A program made the position numbers and the translations under genes. A stretch of 64,000 nt of DNA from Paraspadella gotoi. Taxonomy: Eukaryota; Chaetognatha. The stretch spans positions 10,351,056 to 10,415,055 of the forward strand of contig CM119269.1 of the NCBI GenBank assembly GCA_051294375.1. The letters are read 5' to 3'. The notes under the pieces were generated by a model. It was not told where the DNA came from, searched no databases, and was given only the letters and a program-made list of their open reading frames with translations. Of the stretch, positions 27,901 to 38,320 are shown piece by piece. Positions within the stretch are counted from its first letter, which is position 1. Every line of letters begins with the position of its first letter.

Positions 27901-30900
27901 CGTTTCTTGATTTTACACCTTTCCACTTCTAATCGAGATAGACACCAACCGTTCATCAGTGGCCATTGTGCACGAGGCAAGTCATTCGCCTCCCAACCCA
28001 AAAGAGTCAGGGCGACCCGTGGCACGCGTGCAGTTAGCCATGAGGCGCTTAACCCCCTGTAACCGTGTTACACCTTTATCCGAAGCTCAGGGACTGCTTA
28101 TTATTGAACGGTTCTGTCATTAACACCATAACAACCTATTACTGTCTCTTTATTGGTTGAGCCCAACTTCGAACACAACAGCAAACAAACAACACTTTCA
28201 GGGGACATGCCTCAAACTGGCGATGAACTTTCTACCAACAACAACAATTCACTGAGAGACGCAACAGACTTCTCCCTACGGGAGGGGGATGTATGGTGGA
28301 CTAAAATCCACCAACCGTTCAATCAGTGGCCATTGGTGCCGGAGGCAAGTCATTTCGCCTCCCAAACCAAAGGTCTGGGGTTCTAGCCCGGTGGCCGCCT
28401 AGCAGTTAAGAGGGGCGGGGCGCTTAACCCGCCTGTAACACGGTGTTACAGCCTGATCCGAAGCTCAGGATGCTTTTATTGAACGGTTCTGTCATTAACA
28501 CATAACAATAATTACTATCTCTTCAGACAGATTAATAAAATAATTGTGATACTAATTTTAGGATTTATTTTTTAGTATAAAGGCTCCAATTCGGACGTTA
28601 CATTCCTTCCAAGTGGAGAATCACCCCACAATATGCACTTTATGGATATTATGAAGGTACTGAACATTTACAGAGATATTCATCATGAGTATAAAAATAT
28701 TAAGACAAGTATTCAAATTAAATATTGAAATATATTTATATTTCTTTATAATATTAAAAAATATATATTTGAAATTATTTAATTTTTTTACATAACATAA
28801 TTAATGTTTTTAATTAATCACAGCTTTAACCAAGACCATAGTAATAGCTTGTGATTCCATCTTACCCCTTGGCCTCGTTCCTAATCCTTAACTCCAAGTA
28901 ATTTTATTAAAAACCACCATAGTGGAGTGGACCCAACAATTTTTAGATTAAGAATGATTTTATTTTTCAACAAGTTAATAACAATAACAGCTTCAGATGA
29001 GAACTTTCTTTGAGCAGTGTTTAACATCGACTAATATTAACTCAGTCCAAATACCAAAAGATAATAATAGAATAGTAACTTTATTACTAAGTATTTCAAT
29101 ATCCACCAACAGTCATTGAAATATGAGTAGCTGCTGCAGAGAAAAGAGCAACAGCAGCAGCAGAAGCCGAGACGCAGCTTCAGTATCAAAGCTCCATAAA
29201 AATTTAAATTAATTACCATATTCAAGTAAATTAGAAAACTTCATTTAATACCTGATGGTCTCAGAGGATTATTGATAGTTTGATGACCGTTTAACTGTGT
29301 TAATATCGTTTTTGATATTAATAAAAAAACCAAAATAGTTATTATTAACCAATGAGAGACCAGATATTCAAATTTAAATTTAAGCATGATTTGAGCCTTC
29401 AAAAATAAAATGCCAGGGCTCAATTCAGACAAAAATTATTATAAACCCTTTAACACTAAGTCTATAACAGGAGAAGAGAAAGAGAGAAAACGATCGAGGC
29501 CAGTTTGGACGAGGTTGCGTGTTGTAGTTGTTCGCCCACAGGGGGTTCAGTGAGGAGACCTAACTCGACCGCTTTTATACATTAAAACATTTTAAGTATT
29601 TTGCTCACATCAGTTTCAAACTTGAGTTGTATATTCGTTTTTAAGAGGCATGGGAATAATGCTTAATAATTTTAAATATGCCTTTTTTATAACATTTTGC
29701 CTTTTAAGATTTAAATACATTGATTACGATCGTTTGTTTTTAGAAAATTGGAAGCGGTCCATGATCTTTTCATTTTATTATGAATGAAAGTAAAGATTTC
29801 GACAGTTCGGTAAAAAAATGAAGCGAATTTAGTTAGTCGTTAGGGTTTAAGATACGGCGATCTATGTCAATGGAGTGGGTCAGAGATTTGGGAACCTTCC
29901 TAAACGAAACTACATAATAAATTTCTGAGAAAACTTTCAATGGACCAATATTTTTTTAATATTTATTTTTAGATAAAAAAACAATTTTAAAAAAAATTTG
30001 TATTTTTAAAAGTAGAATCAAATAGCGTACAAACAAGTTTGAGCAAACAATGTCGGACCTGCCCACGATAATTAAACTGTAATTAATTAAATAAATATGG
30101 AAATAAAAAAAAAATAAATAAATTACAAATAATTTTTTTAATTATTATTATTTTTTAAACATGCATCATTTCTTAACTCGCATAATTTTTTAAATTTGCC
30201 ATTATTTTTTTAACTTGCCTTCATTTTTTCAACTTGCTTCATTTTTTCAACTTGCATCAGTTTTTCATCTTGCATCATTTTTTCCACTCGCATTATTTTT
30301 TTTAACTCACATCATTTTTTAAACTTGAATCATTTTTCAACTTGCATCATTCTTTCAACTTGAATCATTCTTTCACTTGAATCATTCTTTCAACTTGAAT
30401 CATTCTTTCAACTTGCATCATTCTTTCAACTTGGATCATTCTTCATCTTGCATCAATACTTCAACTTGAATCATTTTTTCAATATGCATAATTTTTTATC
30501 TTGCAATCATTTTTTCAAAGTGCATCATTTTTTCACTTCGATAATTAATTAATTAATTAAACATTATGAGTAATCGTAATAATAAAAATTCAAGTCAACT
30601 TGACTTTGGCTTTTTTCATGCAAACTAATTTCCACTACTCGATTCCAACTTTATGTCATGCTCAATCACACATTTTCCTACCCACACACAAAATTTAATC
30701 TCAATCTATCCATTCAATTATGATTAATAAATTAATTATGGATTAAAGTTATTTAAAAATTCAAATAAAAGTGACTTATGTTTCTTTCTATTTAAATTCA
30801 TTTCTACTCGCACGATTCCATGAAAACTTTATATCAAACTCACTAACCAACTTTTCCTACCCACACACAAAATTTAATTTCCAATCTATTCATCCAATTA

Positions 30901-32584
30901 TGATTTATTTGAGTAAATTATGGTTAAAATTAGTAAAAAGATTTAAGTTAATTTGACTTATTTTTTTCCCATTTAAACTCATTTCCACTCGCACAATGTC
31001 CATCGAAACTTTATTTCCAGCTCAATCATACACTTTCCTAACACCACACAAAATTTTATTCCAATCCATCTATGCAATTACGAGTAATTGGAGTTTAATG
31101 AAAAAGTGGACGGACCTTCCGACAGACGGATGACGGACGGTCGGACATCGTTTGTTTTTTTTGCTTAATTTAGCATTATATGACTTTCTAATGTGATAAA
31201 AAATTATTTACCAACAAAGATTTAGGGGTGGGACCGACGGACCGACAAAAAGTGAATTATTGAGTCGGAATTGCTGATGAGCAGATCGACTAAAAAGTAT
31301 CTGCACAAAGTATAAATCTTTTCTCAATATTTTGATCAGTGGATCATAGAAGAAGTTTGAATTGCTTTCAACAACGATTTATTGGTACATAGTGACGTAC
31401 ATGTACCAATAAATTATTGGTTACATAGTGATGTACATGTACTAATAAAATTATTGGTAATACTACATAGTGACGTACATGTACTTCAAACTTCTTCTAT
31501 TATTTCAAACACAACGAAACAAGAAACAAGAAATTCACGATGATAAGTGGATCAAAATTGAAAAAAAAATATTATTTTGGAAATTTACTATTTTAGAAGG
31601 ATATAAAGAGGATACTGTTCCCAAACCATATGATCAAAAATTTTGTACTAATTAATCATACTATCTTACGTCCTTGTTTGACTATTCAAATAAATTTTTT
31701 TGTCTTGAGTGCTCCACTCTACTACTTAGGCTAATTTTCCATTCGTTATGAGAAAGCCTTGAGCGAATCAATTAACGGCGCCCAAGATTAAGCACTTCGT
31801 CGTCGTCTTCGATAACAGATTCTGCGTTTGTGATTTTATTTTCTTTCTGCCTCTTACAATTTTTCACCTCTTTCCTCTGCGCTCTTTCACTTCCCTCCTC
31901 CTCCTCCTCCTCCTCCTCCTCCTCCTCCTCCTCCTCCTCTATTAGTTCGTCTCCGTCATCTCCGGCGCCATCGTCATCGGCATCGCCTTCGTGGTCGACG
32001 CTTCCCGGCAGCAACATCTTCACTTCGGCGTCAAACTGCAGTCGTTATCGGCGGTTCTCTTTCCGCCATTTTCTTGGCCGCTTATTTCGTGAGGATCGTT
32101 ACCGCCAGGGGCGTTGTGACCGGTGAGGTGTGGTTGAATAAAAGTGACGATAAAAATAAGTAATAAGTAATAAGCAATTTCGTTAATAAGATTTATTATT
32201 TATTTTTTTTTTTTCATTTCGTAAAAAGTTGAGTTTTCCCTCGGCCTCCCCCCCACAAAAAAACAATCAGCAATCGGAAGCAAGCAAGTAGTTAACATAA
32301 AAACAGAATTAATCAAAGATTAAGAGAAAAAGAGGAAGGTGAGAAAATTAGGGAGTGAAAGTACACGGAAATGGAAAGTGAGAGGAGGTAAGTAAATTAA
32401 GGAAAAGGTGAGAAATACGACACCACGAAAATTAGGAGGCAGCAAAGAAAATAAAGCCAAAACAACGAAAAACAAAAGAGAGGCGTGAAAAAAAAGATTC
32501 CTTTTAACACAAGAAATTCTGGAAGAAAACTAAAAAGATGTCGCAACGAAAGAAAAGCGAAGTTTTCAAAGATTAAATCAAAAA

Positions 32585-32646
<62 letters not shown>

Positions 32647-34142
32647 CTCTCCCGACTGTCCTCATTCCCGACTCTCTTCTAACTTAGATCTAAGTTCTTT
32701 TTGACTAATCATGATCATCCCAAATAAACTTAAAAAATTGAGATCTTTTAACTTATAATTTAAATACAAATTCCGTCTTCCTTTCAGGCTGGGCGGCCTC
32801 CTTCGCTCTCAGCACTTGGGTGGTTCATTGGCTCGGTCCTCTACCCGGCGAGGGAGACGACCTCTTGCCGACCTTCGTCGACGCCGAGCTCTGCAACGCC
32901 ACCTCGGCCTCACGTGACGGGCGACGCCCTTCTCCCTCGACAACTTCACGTCGAAGTTCGAGAGCGACTCTCGCGCGATGAGGATCATCGTTGAAGCCTC
33001 GCGGATTCGTTCCAGTGCTGATGGTGATGATGATGATGATGATGATGTGATGATTGGCTCGGTTGGATGGCGAAGTCTCGAAGGCCTGTGAAGGGTTGAA
33101 AGTATTTGCGAGTGTTTGGGTAGTGCAGGGGAGTGCTGGAGATTGCGTGGGACTTCTTGGAATGCTTGGAGGGAGGCAAATATTTGTTGATGTTATACAT
33201 TGAACTCTTGTTGTTGGAGTGGGAGTGATGGTAAGGGGATGCAATAAAGGATTCTCTCACTAAACGTGAACTGGCACGATACACAGTGATGAGCGGTATT
33301 TATTGTAGAGAGCTCACCTCGGTTCGGCTTGAAACGGTTTGGGTAAGTTCAGTGGATATTGGAGATCAAATAAAGTTCTTGTGAAATCATGCTCAATCTG
33401 CAGCAAAAGGTAGGGACGGCCAAAGCATCATTAATCATTTGAAATGCTTAGAATAAGGAACTAGAAAATAGATAATAATATAAAACCCCGACACTGGCTG
33501 ATCAAATAATTATATACACGTGATTTGTATAAGAAAAGAGAAGGTTTATACAAAATAACAAATGATGATTAAGAATAATTAATCATAATCATACGTAAAG
33601 TTTTATTAATTATACACAGACGAAATAAGTTTATTTCCATTCCACGTTTGGCGAAAGTTTATGTCCAACATTTGTCTCCGGCGAAATTTGATACAGAGAT
33701 TTCTTTCTCAACCTCGATATTAACTCTATATATCTCAAACCTTTCAGAGTACGAAGGATTCGCCATTTACAGACTGAGTTACCTTTGGTCGGTGTTTCTC
33801 AGCCGCCGTATTTATGGTCGTCGCCGTTGTCGTCAGTCTGTTGGACGGCGGGCTCGAAGTCGGTAAAAACATTGACTCGAGGTAAGCAATTTCTTAGATC
33901 GTCAACCAATCGATTATTTGGATTTGTCAGTTGAATCGATGATTTAATATCAATCGAAGTTCAACAAATTAATTAATTAATTAAGTTAAATTTGTTTTAA
34001 TTAAATCTTTCAAAATCAATTCAATTAATTTAAATAAGTTCGATAAATTTATTTAAAAAAATATGGAAAAGGGTTAGCCCTATGTCTTTCAAAAAGATTT
34101 AATCTTTAACCGTTTTCTTTCAGGGTTTATTTTTACTTTTGA
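10511..34142 (+). CDS. SLC5-family sodium-coupled solute transporter (SMCT / sodium-dependent multivitamin transporter-like)
   Basis: The best model joins 11 exons: 10511-10595, 10860-11002, 11241-11426, 12011-12280, 12478-12636, 13095-13272, 15536-15678, 23784-23961, 24632-24868, 25598-25733 and 34124-34142 (TGA). All phases agree and the total is 577 aa, a normal SLC5 length. Family signatures in order are FGIVDYVIFSGTLVAS (TM1), VALSLTATLISAVTTLG, VPVFFPLKFTSIYSYLE, FGPAAALNSVT, then a TM stretch ending VLWTDTFQSATMFAGLIAV, SSQSITQRIL, GLFVAAVFSSSLSTISSG and IYRLSYLLVGVF. The protein should sit in the plasma membrane and move a small organic anion or vitamin with Na+; the substrate cannot be read from sequence. 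The start ATG has A at -3 and G at +4. The donor at 24869 is weak and sits on a GAT microsatellite. Introns are inflated by duplicated blocks, so the true gene is probably much shorter. Confidence 0.85.
11515..11786 (+). mobile_element. tRNA-derived SINE with poly(A) tail in SLC5 intron 3
   Basis: The head has a B-box-like word GGTTCAATCCC at about 11570, preceded by an A-box-like segment (TTGTCCATTGGCTTGG). The body ends in about 23 A followed by an A-rich tract (11740-11785). This is the layout of a tRNA-derived SINE. A second copy at about 20900-21165 belongs to the duplicated block. Confidence 0.6.
12758..12804 (-). ncRNA. Hammerhead-ribozyme-like motif (HHR-2), SLC5 intron 5, antisense
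   Basis: Read on the minus strand: CTGATGA (complement of 12792-12798), one extra A, stem II GGCTCG/CGAGCC around AATT, GAAA, then ACATGT as a minimal stem III. Flanks AAAGAC and GTCTTT pair as stem I, with one surplus base near the cleavage site. The core matches the hammerhead consensus CUGANGA-stem-GAAA. The surplus base makes activity doubtful. Confidence 0.55.
13916..13959 (+). ncRNA. Hammerhead-ribozyme-like motif (HHR-1), SLC5 intron 6
   Basis: CTGATGA lies at 13921-13927, followed by an extra A and stem II GGCT/AGCC (13929-13932 and 13941-13944). GAAA (13945-13948) then leads into a two-base-pair stem III in ACATGT, with predicted cleavage after GTC at 13954. Stem I pairs AAACA (13916-13920) with TGTTT (13955-13959). 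This is a minimal type I hammerhead as known from Penelope-like elements and retrozymes. A natural hammerhead with one extra A after A9 is known from a viroid. Activity is inferred. Confidence 0.6.
14387..15040 (+). repeat. Noisy duplicate of the segment before SLC5 exon 7
   Basis: The stretch from about 14429 repeats 15040-15590 with many indels. It includes a damaged copy of the exon 7 start (about 14961-15035 compared with 15530-15590). A third fragment of the same unit lies at about 13345-13440. The exon copy cannot be read in frame, so it is not a usable exon. Confidence 0.7.
17956..18192 (+). CDS. Uncharacterised 78-aa reading frame
   Basis: The frame starts MDDSSHPGRPPKRAVQLEDG and runs to a TAA. 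It is G+C-richer (about 60%) than the surrounding A+T-rich intron and has a mixed, coding-like composition (Pro, Gly, Lys, Arg). No domain is recognised. It lies inside SLC5 intron 7, between duplicated blocks, so a fragment of a retroelement reading frame is as likely as a gene. Confidence 0.25.
   Translation: MDDSSHPGRPPKRAVQLEDGGVPEPAAKQGTRPASSAGEKRASCRDDRSRRHKGRNGIHSQPHPVVGMTIPNDQYTSF
18944..19216 (+). other. tRNA-like B-box segment / possible SINE or ORF fragment
   Basis: On the minus strand, GGGTTCAATCCCC at about 19180-19195 is a B-box-like word, as in tRNA-derived SINEs. A 90-aa frame on the plus strand overlaps it and has no recognisable domain. I cannot choose between SINE and gene fragment. 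Confidence 0.3.
20035..23184 (+). pseudogene. Degenerate duplicate of SLC5 exons 2-6 and their introns
   Basis: This block repeats 10662-13797 almost end to end, including introns, the SINE and the hammerhead motif. It carries scattered one-base insertions and deletions. Exon 2 is broken (TTTACACGCTACG where the first copy reads TTTACCACGCTTACG) and exon 4 is shifted several times. The exon 6 copy (about 22483-22660) stays open. The block lies out of order after exon 7. The indel pattern is typical of uncorrected long-read sequence, so a haplotype or assembly duplicate is more likely than a real tandem copy. Confidence 0.8.
22162..22209 (-). ncRNA. Duplicate of hammerhead-like motif HHR-2
   Basis: Copy of the 12758-12804 motif inside the duplicated block. 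One inserted C disrupts stem II, consistent with the sequencing-type indels elsewhere in this block. Confidence 0.5.
23222..23772. repeat. Inverted repeat around a 25-N gap
   Basis: Bases 23222-23429 are the reverse complement of about 23561-23772, the segment that leads into SLC5 exon 8. They are separated by 25 N (23430-23454) and a short A+T-rich spacer. That spacer (about 23455-23560) also occurs at 19921-20034 and partly at 31640-31705. A palindrome centred on a gap suggests a join or read artefact. Confidence 0.8.
25577..25851 (+). repeat. 275-bp direct repeat containing SLC5 exon 10, first copy
   Basis: This block, with exon 10 (25598-25733), occurs again at 25969-26243 with no difference I can see. 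The second copy starts directly after a 10-N gap (25959-25968). Only one copy is needed for the transporter reading frame. Confidence 0.85.
25969..26243 (+). repeat. 275-bp direct repeat containing SLC5 exon 10, second copy
   Basis: Intact duplicate of 25577-25851; the exon copy is 25990-26125. Its position beside a run of N suggests two contig ends that overlap but were not merged. Confidence 0.85.
26600..26895. repeat. Dispersed A+T-rich repeat, arm of the palindromic family
   Basis: From about 26690 this matches, in reverse complement, the left arm of the palindrome at 63216-63816. Shared parts include the end word ACTACGC..TAGTAGT and the AATTTAACTTT.. and CATTTATTGG segments. Confidence 0.55.
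27170..27700 (+). repeat. Dispersed repeat with GTCCGTCC words and ~180-bp internal units
   Basis: A GTCTGTCCGTCC tract (about 27296-27320) is followed by two related units, each with a sequence close to ATCGTCTGAGTGGAAATGAG. Related sequence occurs at about 30040-31270 (reverse strand), 52640-52960, 56560-56870 and partly at 46690-46830. It is an unnamed interspersed family. Confidence 0.6.
27942..28152 (+). mobile_element. tRNA-like SINE, family A, copy 1 (degenerate)
   Basis: Begins near CACCAACCGTTCATCAGTGG and ends near ACTGTCTCTTTA. It shares the GAGGCAAGTCATTCGCCTCC arm and the TTACA..CCGAAGCTCAGGGACTGC body with copies at 28293, 42260 and 57379. Several bases are missing. Confidence 0.6.
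28293..28526 (+). mobile_element. tRNA-like SINE, family A, copy 2
   Basis: Carries the hairpin GGAGGCAAGTCATTTCGCCT, the B-box-like GGGTTCTAGCCC, an A-box-like CTAGCAGTTAAGAGG and the common tail ending in ACTATCTCTTCAG. It lies 140 bp after copy 1. Confidence 0.65.
30150..30540. repeat. Minisatellite, ~17-bp unit
   Basis: About 20 degenerate tandem copies of a unit close to CATCATTTTTTCAACTTG, varying by TTC/TTT and length. It sits beside the 30540-31270 units of the dispersed repeat family. Confidence 0.85.
30540..31270 (-). repeat. Three tandem ~170-190-bp units of the dispersed repeat family
   Basis: Units begin at about 30590, 30765 and 30945. Each contains a variant of CATTTCCACTCGCAC-ATTCC, then CTCAATCA, then CCCACACACAAAATTTAAT. 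A GGACGG-rich stretch follows at about 31105-31150, the mirror of the GTCCGTCC tract at 27296. Confidence 0.7.
31346..31500. mobile_element. MITE-like element with 16-bp perfect terminal inverted repeats
   Basis: ATAGAAGAAGTTTGAA at 31346-31361 is exactly inverted at 31485-31500. The interior has three tandem copies of a ~43-bp unit built on the palindrome GTACATGTAC with TACATAGTGACGTACATG. No clear target-site duplication is seen and no reading frame is present. Confidence 0.65.
31640..34104 (+). pseudogene. Degenerate duplicate of SLC5 exons 8-10 and their introns
   Basis: Repeats about 23497-25958 with scattered one-base indels. Exon 8 is broken (CTTCCCGGCAGC and ACTTCGGCGTC where the first copy reads CTTCCGGC and ACTTTCGGCG). 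Exon 9 is broken (GAGACGACC for GAGACCGACC) and exon 10 lacks T residues. The terminal coding exon (34124-34142) is seen only after this copy. The exon 8 copy holds an expanded (TCC)n tract at about 31895-31938. A collapsed-haplotype or assembly origin is favoured. Confidence 0.8.
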
Positions 34143-35100
34143 TAAACTATTCTCGGACTGACGGGAGACAGTTCCTCATAAAGTTGCGCTGGACGAAAAT
34201 GATTTTGAAATGAAAAAGGTTAGGAATAAGGATGGTCTGTATCGTTGTATAGTTTCATTATTTGTGGTAGTTTCAATTTGGATTTTTCTTAAATTCAGGA
34301 GAATAATTCTTTCATTCAATGTGTTAAAAATTTTGACTTGAACAAGGCCCATATTATATGATTTGTTAATGTGGAACCGAAATACTCTTAAAATAAATCT
34401 CTCTTCTGGAACACTTGGATGTGTGATGCAACCTCAAATTTGTCTTTAATTGAAAAAACTGATAAGCATGACGCAGAATAATTCAATAATGAGTTGGTAA
34501 TTTAATGGTTTTTCCTGAAAAAATGATCAGAAATCGTTGGTACAAAAATATTTTTTCTGATTCTAGTTTTTTTTTTACTTTGGTTTTTAAAAACGCATCA
34601 TTTGTATTTTCAAAAAAAAACCCGGTTATTCCCCAAGTTTTTACCGAGAACTTCCAAGAGAACACAGAGAGAGAGAGAGAGGAGAAGAGAGAGAGAGAGA
34701 GGAGAGAGAGAGAGGAGAGAGAGGAGAGAGCACTTCTCTCCTCCTCATCCTACTCTCAAATCGGAAGACGAAATANNNNNNNNNNNNNNNNNNNNNNNNN
34801 AATCGAAGCACGAAATAACAAAGCCCTTCCAACAACAACAATGAAAAAACCTTTTAAATACTACGTACTTTTTTTCATAATCACAGCTACTGTACAGTAC
34901 TGATATTAAAGAGTCGTTTCTCTGAAGATCATCCTGTATTTTAATCGTTTTCGAATCGAAGCTTGACTGCGACTCCGAATTCTGCGGGACGACTGTCGAC
35001 GACAACTTGATTTTCAAGTTTCGCTAGCTATTTCGCGCAATTATCGATCTATTACCGTTAATTCAAAATCGAGATAATTGGCGCTAAAACCGCTAGATAC

Positions 35101-35185
<85 letters not shown>

Positions 35186-35600
35186 TAATAATAATAATAA
35201 TAATCACAATTCACTAGTGTACTAAGTACGTAAAGGTTAATTTTCGAAATAAATTTCTTGACATATTTAGACTTTCGTTCCTTTAGTTTAATTGCTTATT
35301 CATTCATTTACTATTTGATAGACTAATTTGTTTATTCAGTCATTTATCCATTTAGTTATTTCATAGATTCGTTTTGCCTTCTTCTTAATCTCAACATTTG
35401 GAATCCTTATTAATCATTACCTTATTAATTATAATCACATTAACCACAGTTCTCGAGACACAAATCTGATTAACCTTCCGGTTTGCCACGCCTCCGTTTC
35501 GCGATTCGCCGCAGCGACGACTCATGTCGATCAAACCGAAAAAAAATATTCTTAAAAAATATCGCGATTTGAAATTTAAGCTAAAAACAGGAAAAACGGA
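34143..35600. other. 3' flank of SLC5 gene and 5' flank of RtcB
   Basis: An AATAAA is present at about 34393. A GA-rich array (34667-34735) runs up to a 25-N gap (34776-34800), and an (AAT)n array spans 35101-35203. The stretch 35490-35600 is the likely 5' UTR of RtcB. It contains a short upstream frame from an ATG at 35524 that is out of frame with the 35601 start. Confidence 0.5.
35101..35203. repeat. (AAT)n microsatellite
   Basis: About 34 consecutive AAT/ATA trinucleotides with one slip near 35183. It lies upstream of the RtcB start. Confidence 0.95.
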
Positions 35601-38276
35601 ATGTCGTCGTCGTCATCTTCGCCTCGTGATGTAGCGTCACCTGTTGACGTTGAAAAGAATTTGAGAAACGTAAAAATCGCGTCAGGAAGCGAAACCGGAA
35701 CGAGTGAACTTAGCGTGAAAGTAAGTGAATTGTCAGTAAAAAGTAAAGTAAAAGAAAATTAAGTATTAAAAGTAAAGTAAAAGTAAGTGAATCATCCTCT
35801 TGGCTCTTTAAGAATTAAATTAAATCATTACATCACTCAAATTAATCTATAAAATTTAATAGATAATTGACGTTTGACGTTTGCTGTTGACTATTTATTA
35901 GTCCTTAGTCCATTGCACAAATTTCGAGTTTTGTAACATCAATGAACAACTTTTTTGAAGGACAACGTCTCCTCGTCGGAGTCGTCAACCTCGGCCGTAA
36001 AATTGGTCGCCAAAGGCGGCAAGCCCGTCCAGGTATACGCTATACACTGTGTAGCATTCAGTTTGAGACATCATCTGTTTTTACGTTCATACCATGATGG
36101 AAAAAAAAAGTGTCGCGGCTACTTTCCAGCTAGTTTTCGGCATTTTAATGTAAGAATCAAAAAATAAAATTTAGATATTAAAAAACTTTGGGCTTTTTTG
36201 ATTCATATAAGCTGTGTCTCATTTATGTATGAAAAAAATACAGGAGTTTTATGTAAAAAAAAATGCGTTGACCAAAAAAATGCTTCCTTAATTTTTATTT
36301 TTTTTATATCTACACTTTTTATTTATACTCATTTCCGGTTTTTTTTTATTACGTTTTAAAAATCCTTGCCTTTTCTCAGTCTCATGTCAAATGGTTATTG
36401 CATTATCTTCATTAGGATAAATTCAGGGATGAATCTTAATTCATATATAAAAAAAAAACAATATTAAAAATACATTGATGCTGTAAATGTTACAGAATAT
36501 TATTTTTAAATTGTAAAGTATTAATAAAAGTTATAAGGTTCTGGGTAACCTTTCTGTAAACAAAGTAATAATTTTTATTTATCTTTAGATGTATTATCAG
36601 AATCAAGTATCAAACAAGTCTAAAAAGAAAAAAATAAAAAAATTTTGTTAAAGTGAAAGACAATATTCCTCACATTATGCAGTAACAACTCAAGCCTGGT
36701 TTACTTTACTGAGGATCAATATTTTTACTGCCTTGCTAAGGACCATTTTTTGCCCACAATCTGATAAAAAATATCATGTCAAAGTAGAGCACTATCTAAA
36801 GTATCTAAAGTATTTTAAAATTATATTCATGACAATAAGGTGCCCCTATAGACCTTTCCCCCCCAGTATGTATCCCTATCAGAACATACAATTCTACATG
36901 GTAGTCTTATCCCCTATTGGTAAAAAATCATTATAACGTTGGTCCCTCAAAATTATCCATTCCCACCCTTTTCTGTTTCAGCCTCTTAGATATTATGATT
37001 TTTCATTAATGACTTCTAACAGAAATGATGTGTGATATCTTATTAGAAAAACTAGACAGATAGTAATCTAACCTTGTGTTGTATAGATGCTCCCTCTATT
37101 TCAGAGAGACAACACTGACTTCCCCTTCCCAAATTGTATTATAGATAAATAAACATTTTTAAAAAAGAAGCAATATATGTTTGAATAAATAATATAGATT
37201 AAATACTAATCCTTCAATAAAATATTAAAATATTAAAATATTAAAATAGAAAAATGAAAATAGTGAAACAAGTAATTTGCAAATTTTCATATAATTTTAA
37301 CAATAATATCAGTAGTTCTCTTAATCAAAAAGAAGTGAAAACAGTTAGAGACAACCTCTTTAGGAAGTATTGAATACATTAAAAAATTTAATGCTGTTGA
37401 AAAATAAATCATTTTATTCAATTTTAGGGAGGTCATATTACCTATTAAAACTTATTTATTAGCCAAAAAATATATTTGACAATAAATTAACTGACTTTTC
37501 CAAACCGCGACACTTTTTTTTCCATCATGGTACGACAAAAGCTTCTATATTCTATTTCTCTCTCTCTCTCTCTCTCCTTTTGTAAAAATTTTGTATAGCA
37601 TTTCAAAAACTTGTTAACGCTGATGAAGACTCGTAACAAGAGTCGAAACAAGTACATTTCTTTATGAATTAAAATCGTTGTTGAAATAAAATTTAAAACT
37701 TTTTCTAAATATATGTAAAACTTGTATTTATATTAAAAAAGGTGAGTCTGATTTTCGCGCTTCACTTTGTTTTAAGAAAAATTTCTCTAAAAACATAATC
37801 AGTTAGAGAAAACAAAATATTTGTTACCAAAATATCTAAATTACAAAAAATAAAATTTAACCGAATTTAACCGTTAAAATAAAAAAAATAACGGTTAAGT
37901 TAACGTTAAGTTAACGTTATTACCGGTTAATTTTTAACGGTTAAGGAATCTCTAGTTGTAGATACTTTACTCTATCCTTCTGACTACGAAACAGCGACGC
38001 GGTAACGGGAACAGAGACTCCGAGAAAGTTGAACAAAAGCGGAGAGAACGAACGGTCAAATCCATGTCAGAGGATTCCAGTCCGCCGCCGTCTGATGTCG
38101 GGGTAAGCTTTTTCGCACGCGGGGCGTAGGAAACATTGTTCTTGGTCAAAATGAACGAAATCATCAAGATGGCGACGTATCGAAAAAGAGTAAACAAATA
38201 AGTCCGCTTTAAAAATTAGACCCGAGAGTCCCGTTTACAGATGCAAAACACGAGTACGGTTACTGTCGCGAAGGGA

Positions 38277-38320
<44 letters not shown>

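Noticed and set aside
30150-30540. A CRISPR-like array of regular repeats
   Set aside because: The ~17-bp units are contiguous without unique spacers and the genome is eukaryotic; it is a minisatellite.
31274-31300. A further CTGATGA word as a fourth hammerhead
   Set aside because: No GAAA follows a pairing stem at a suitable distance.
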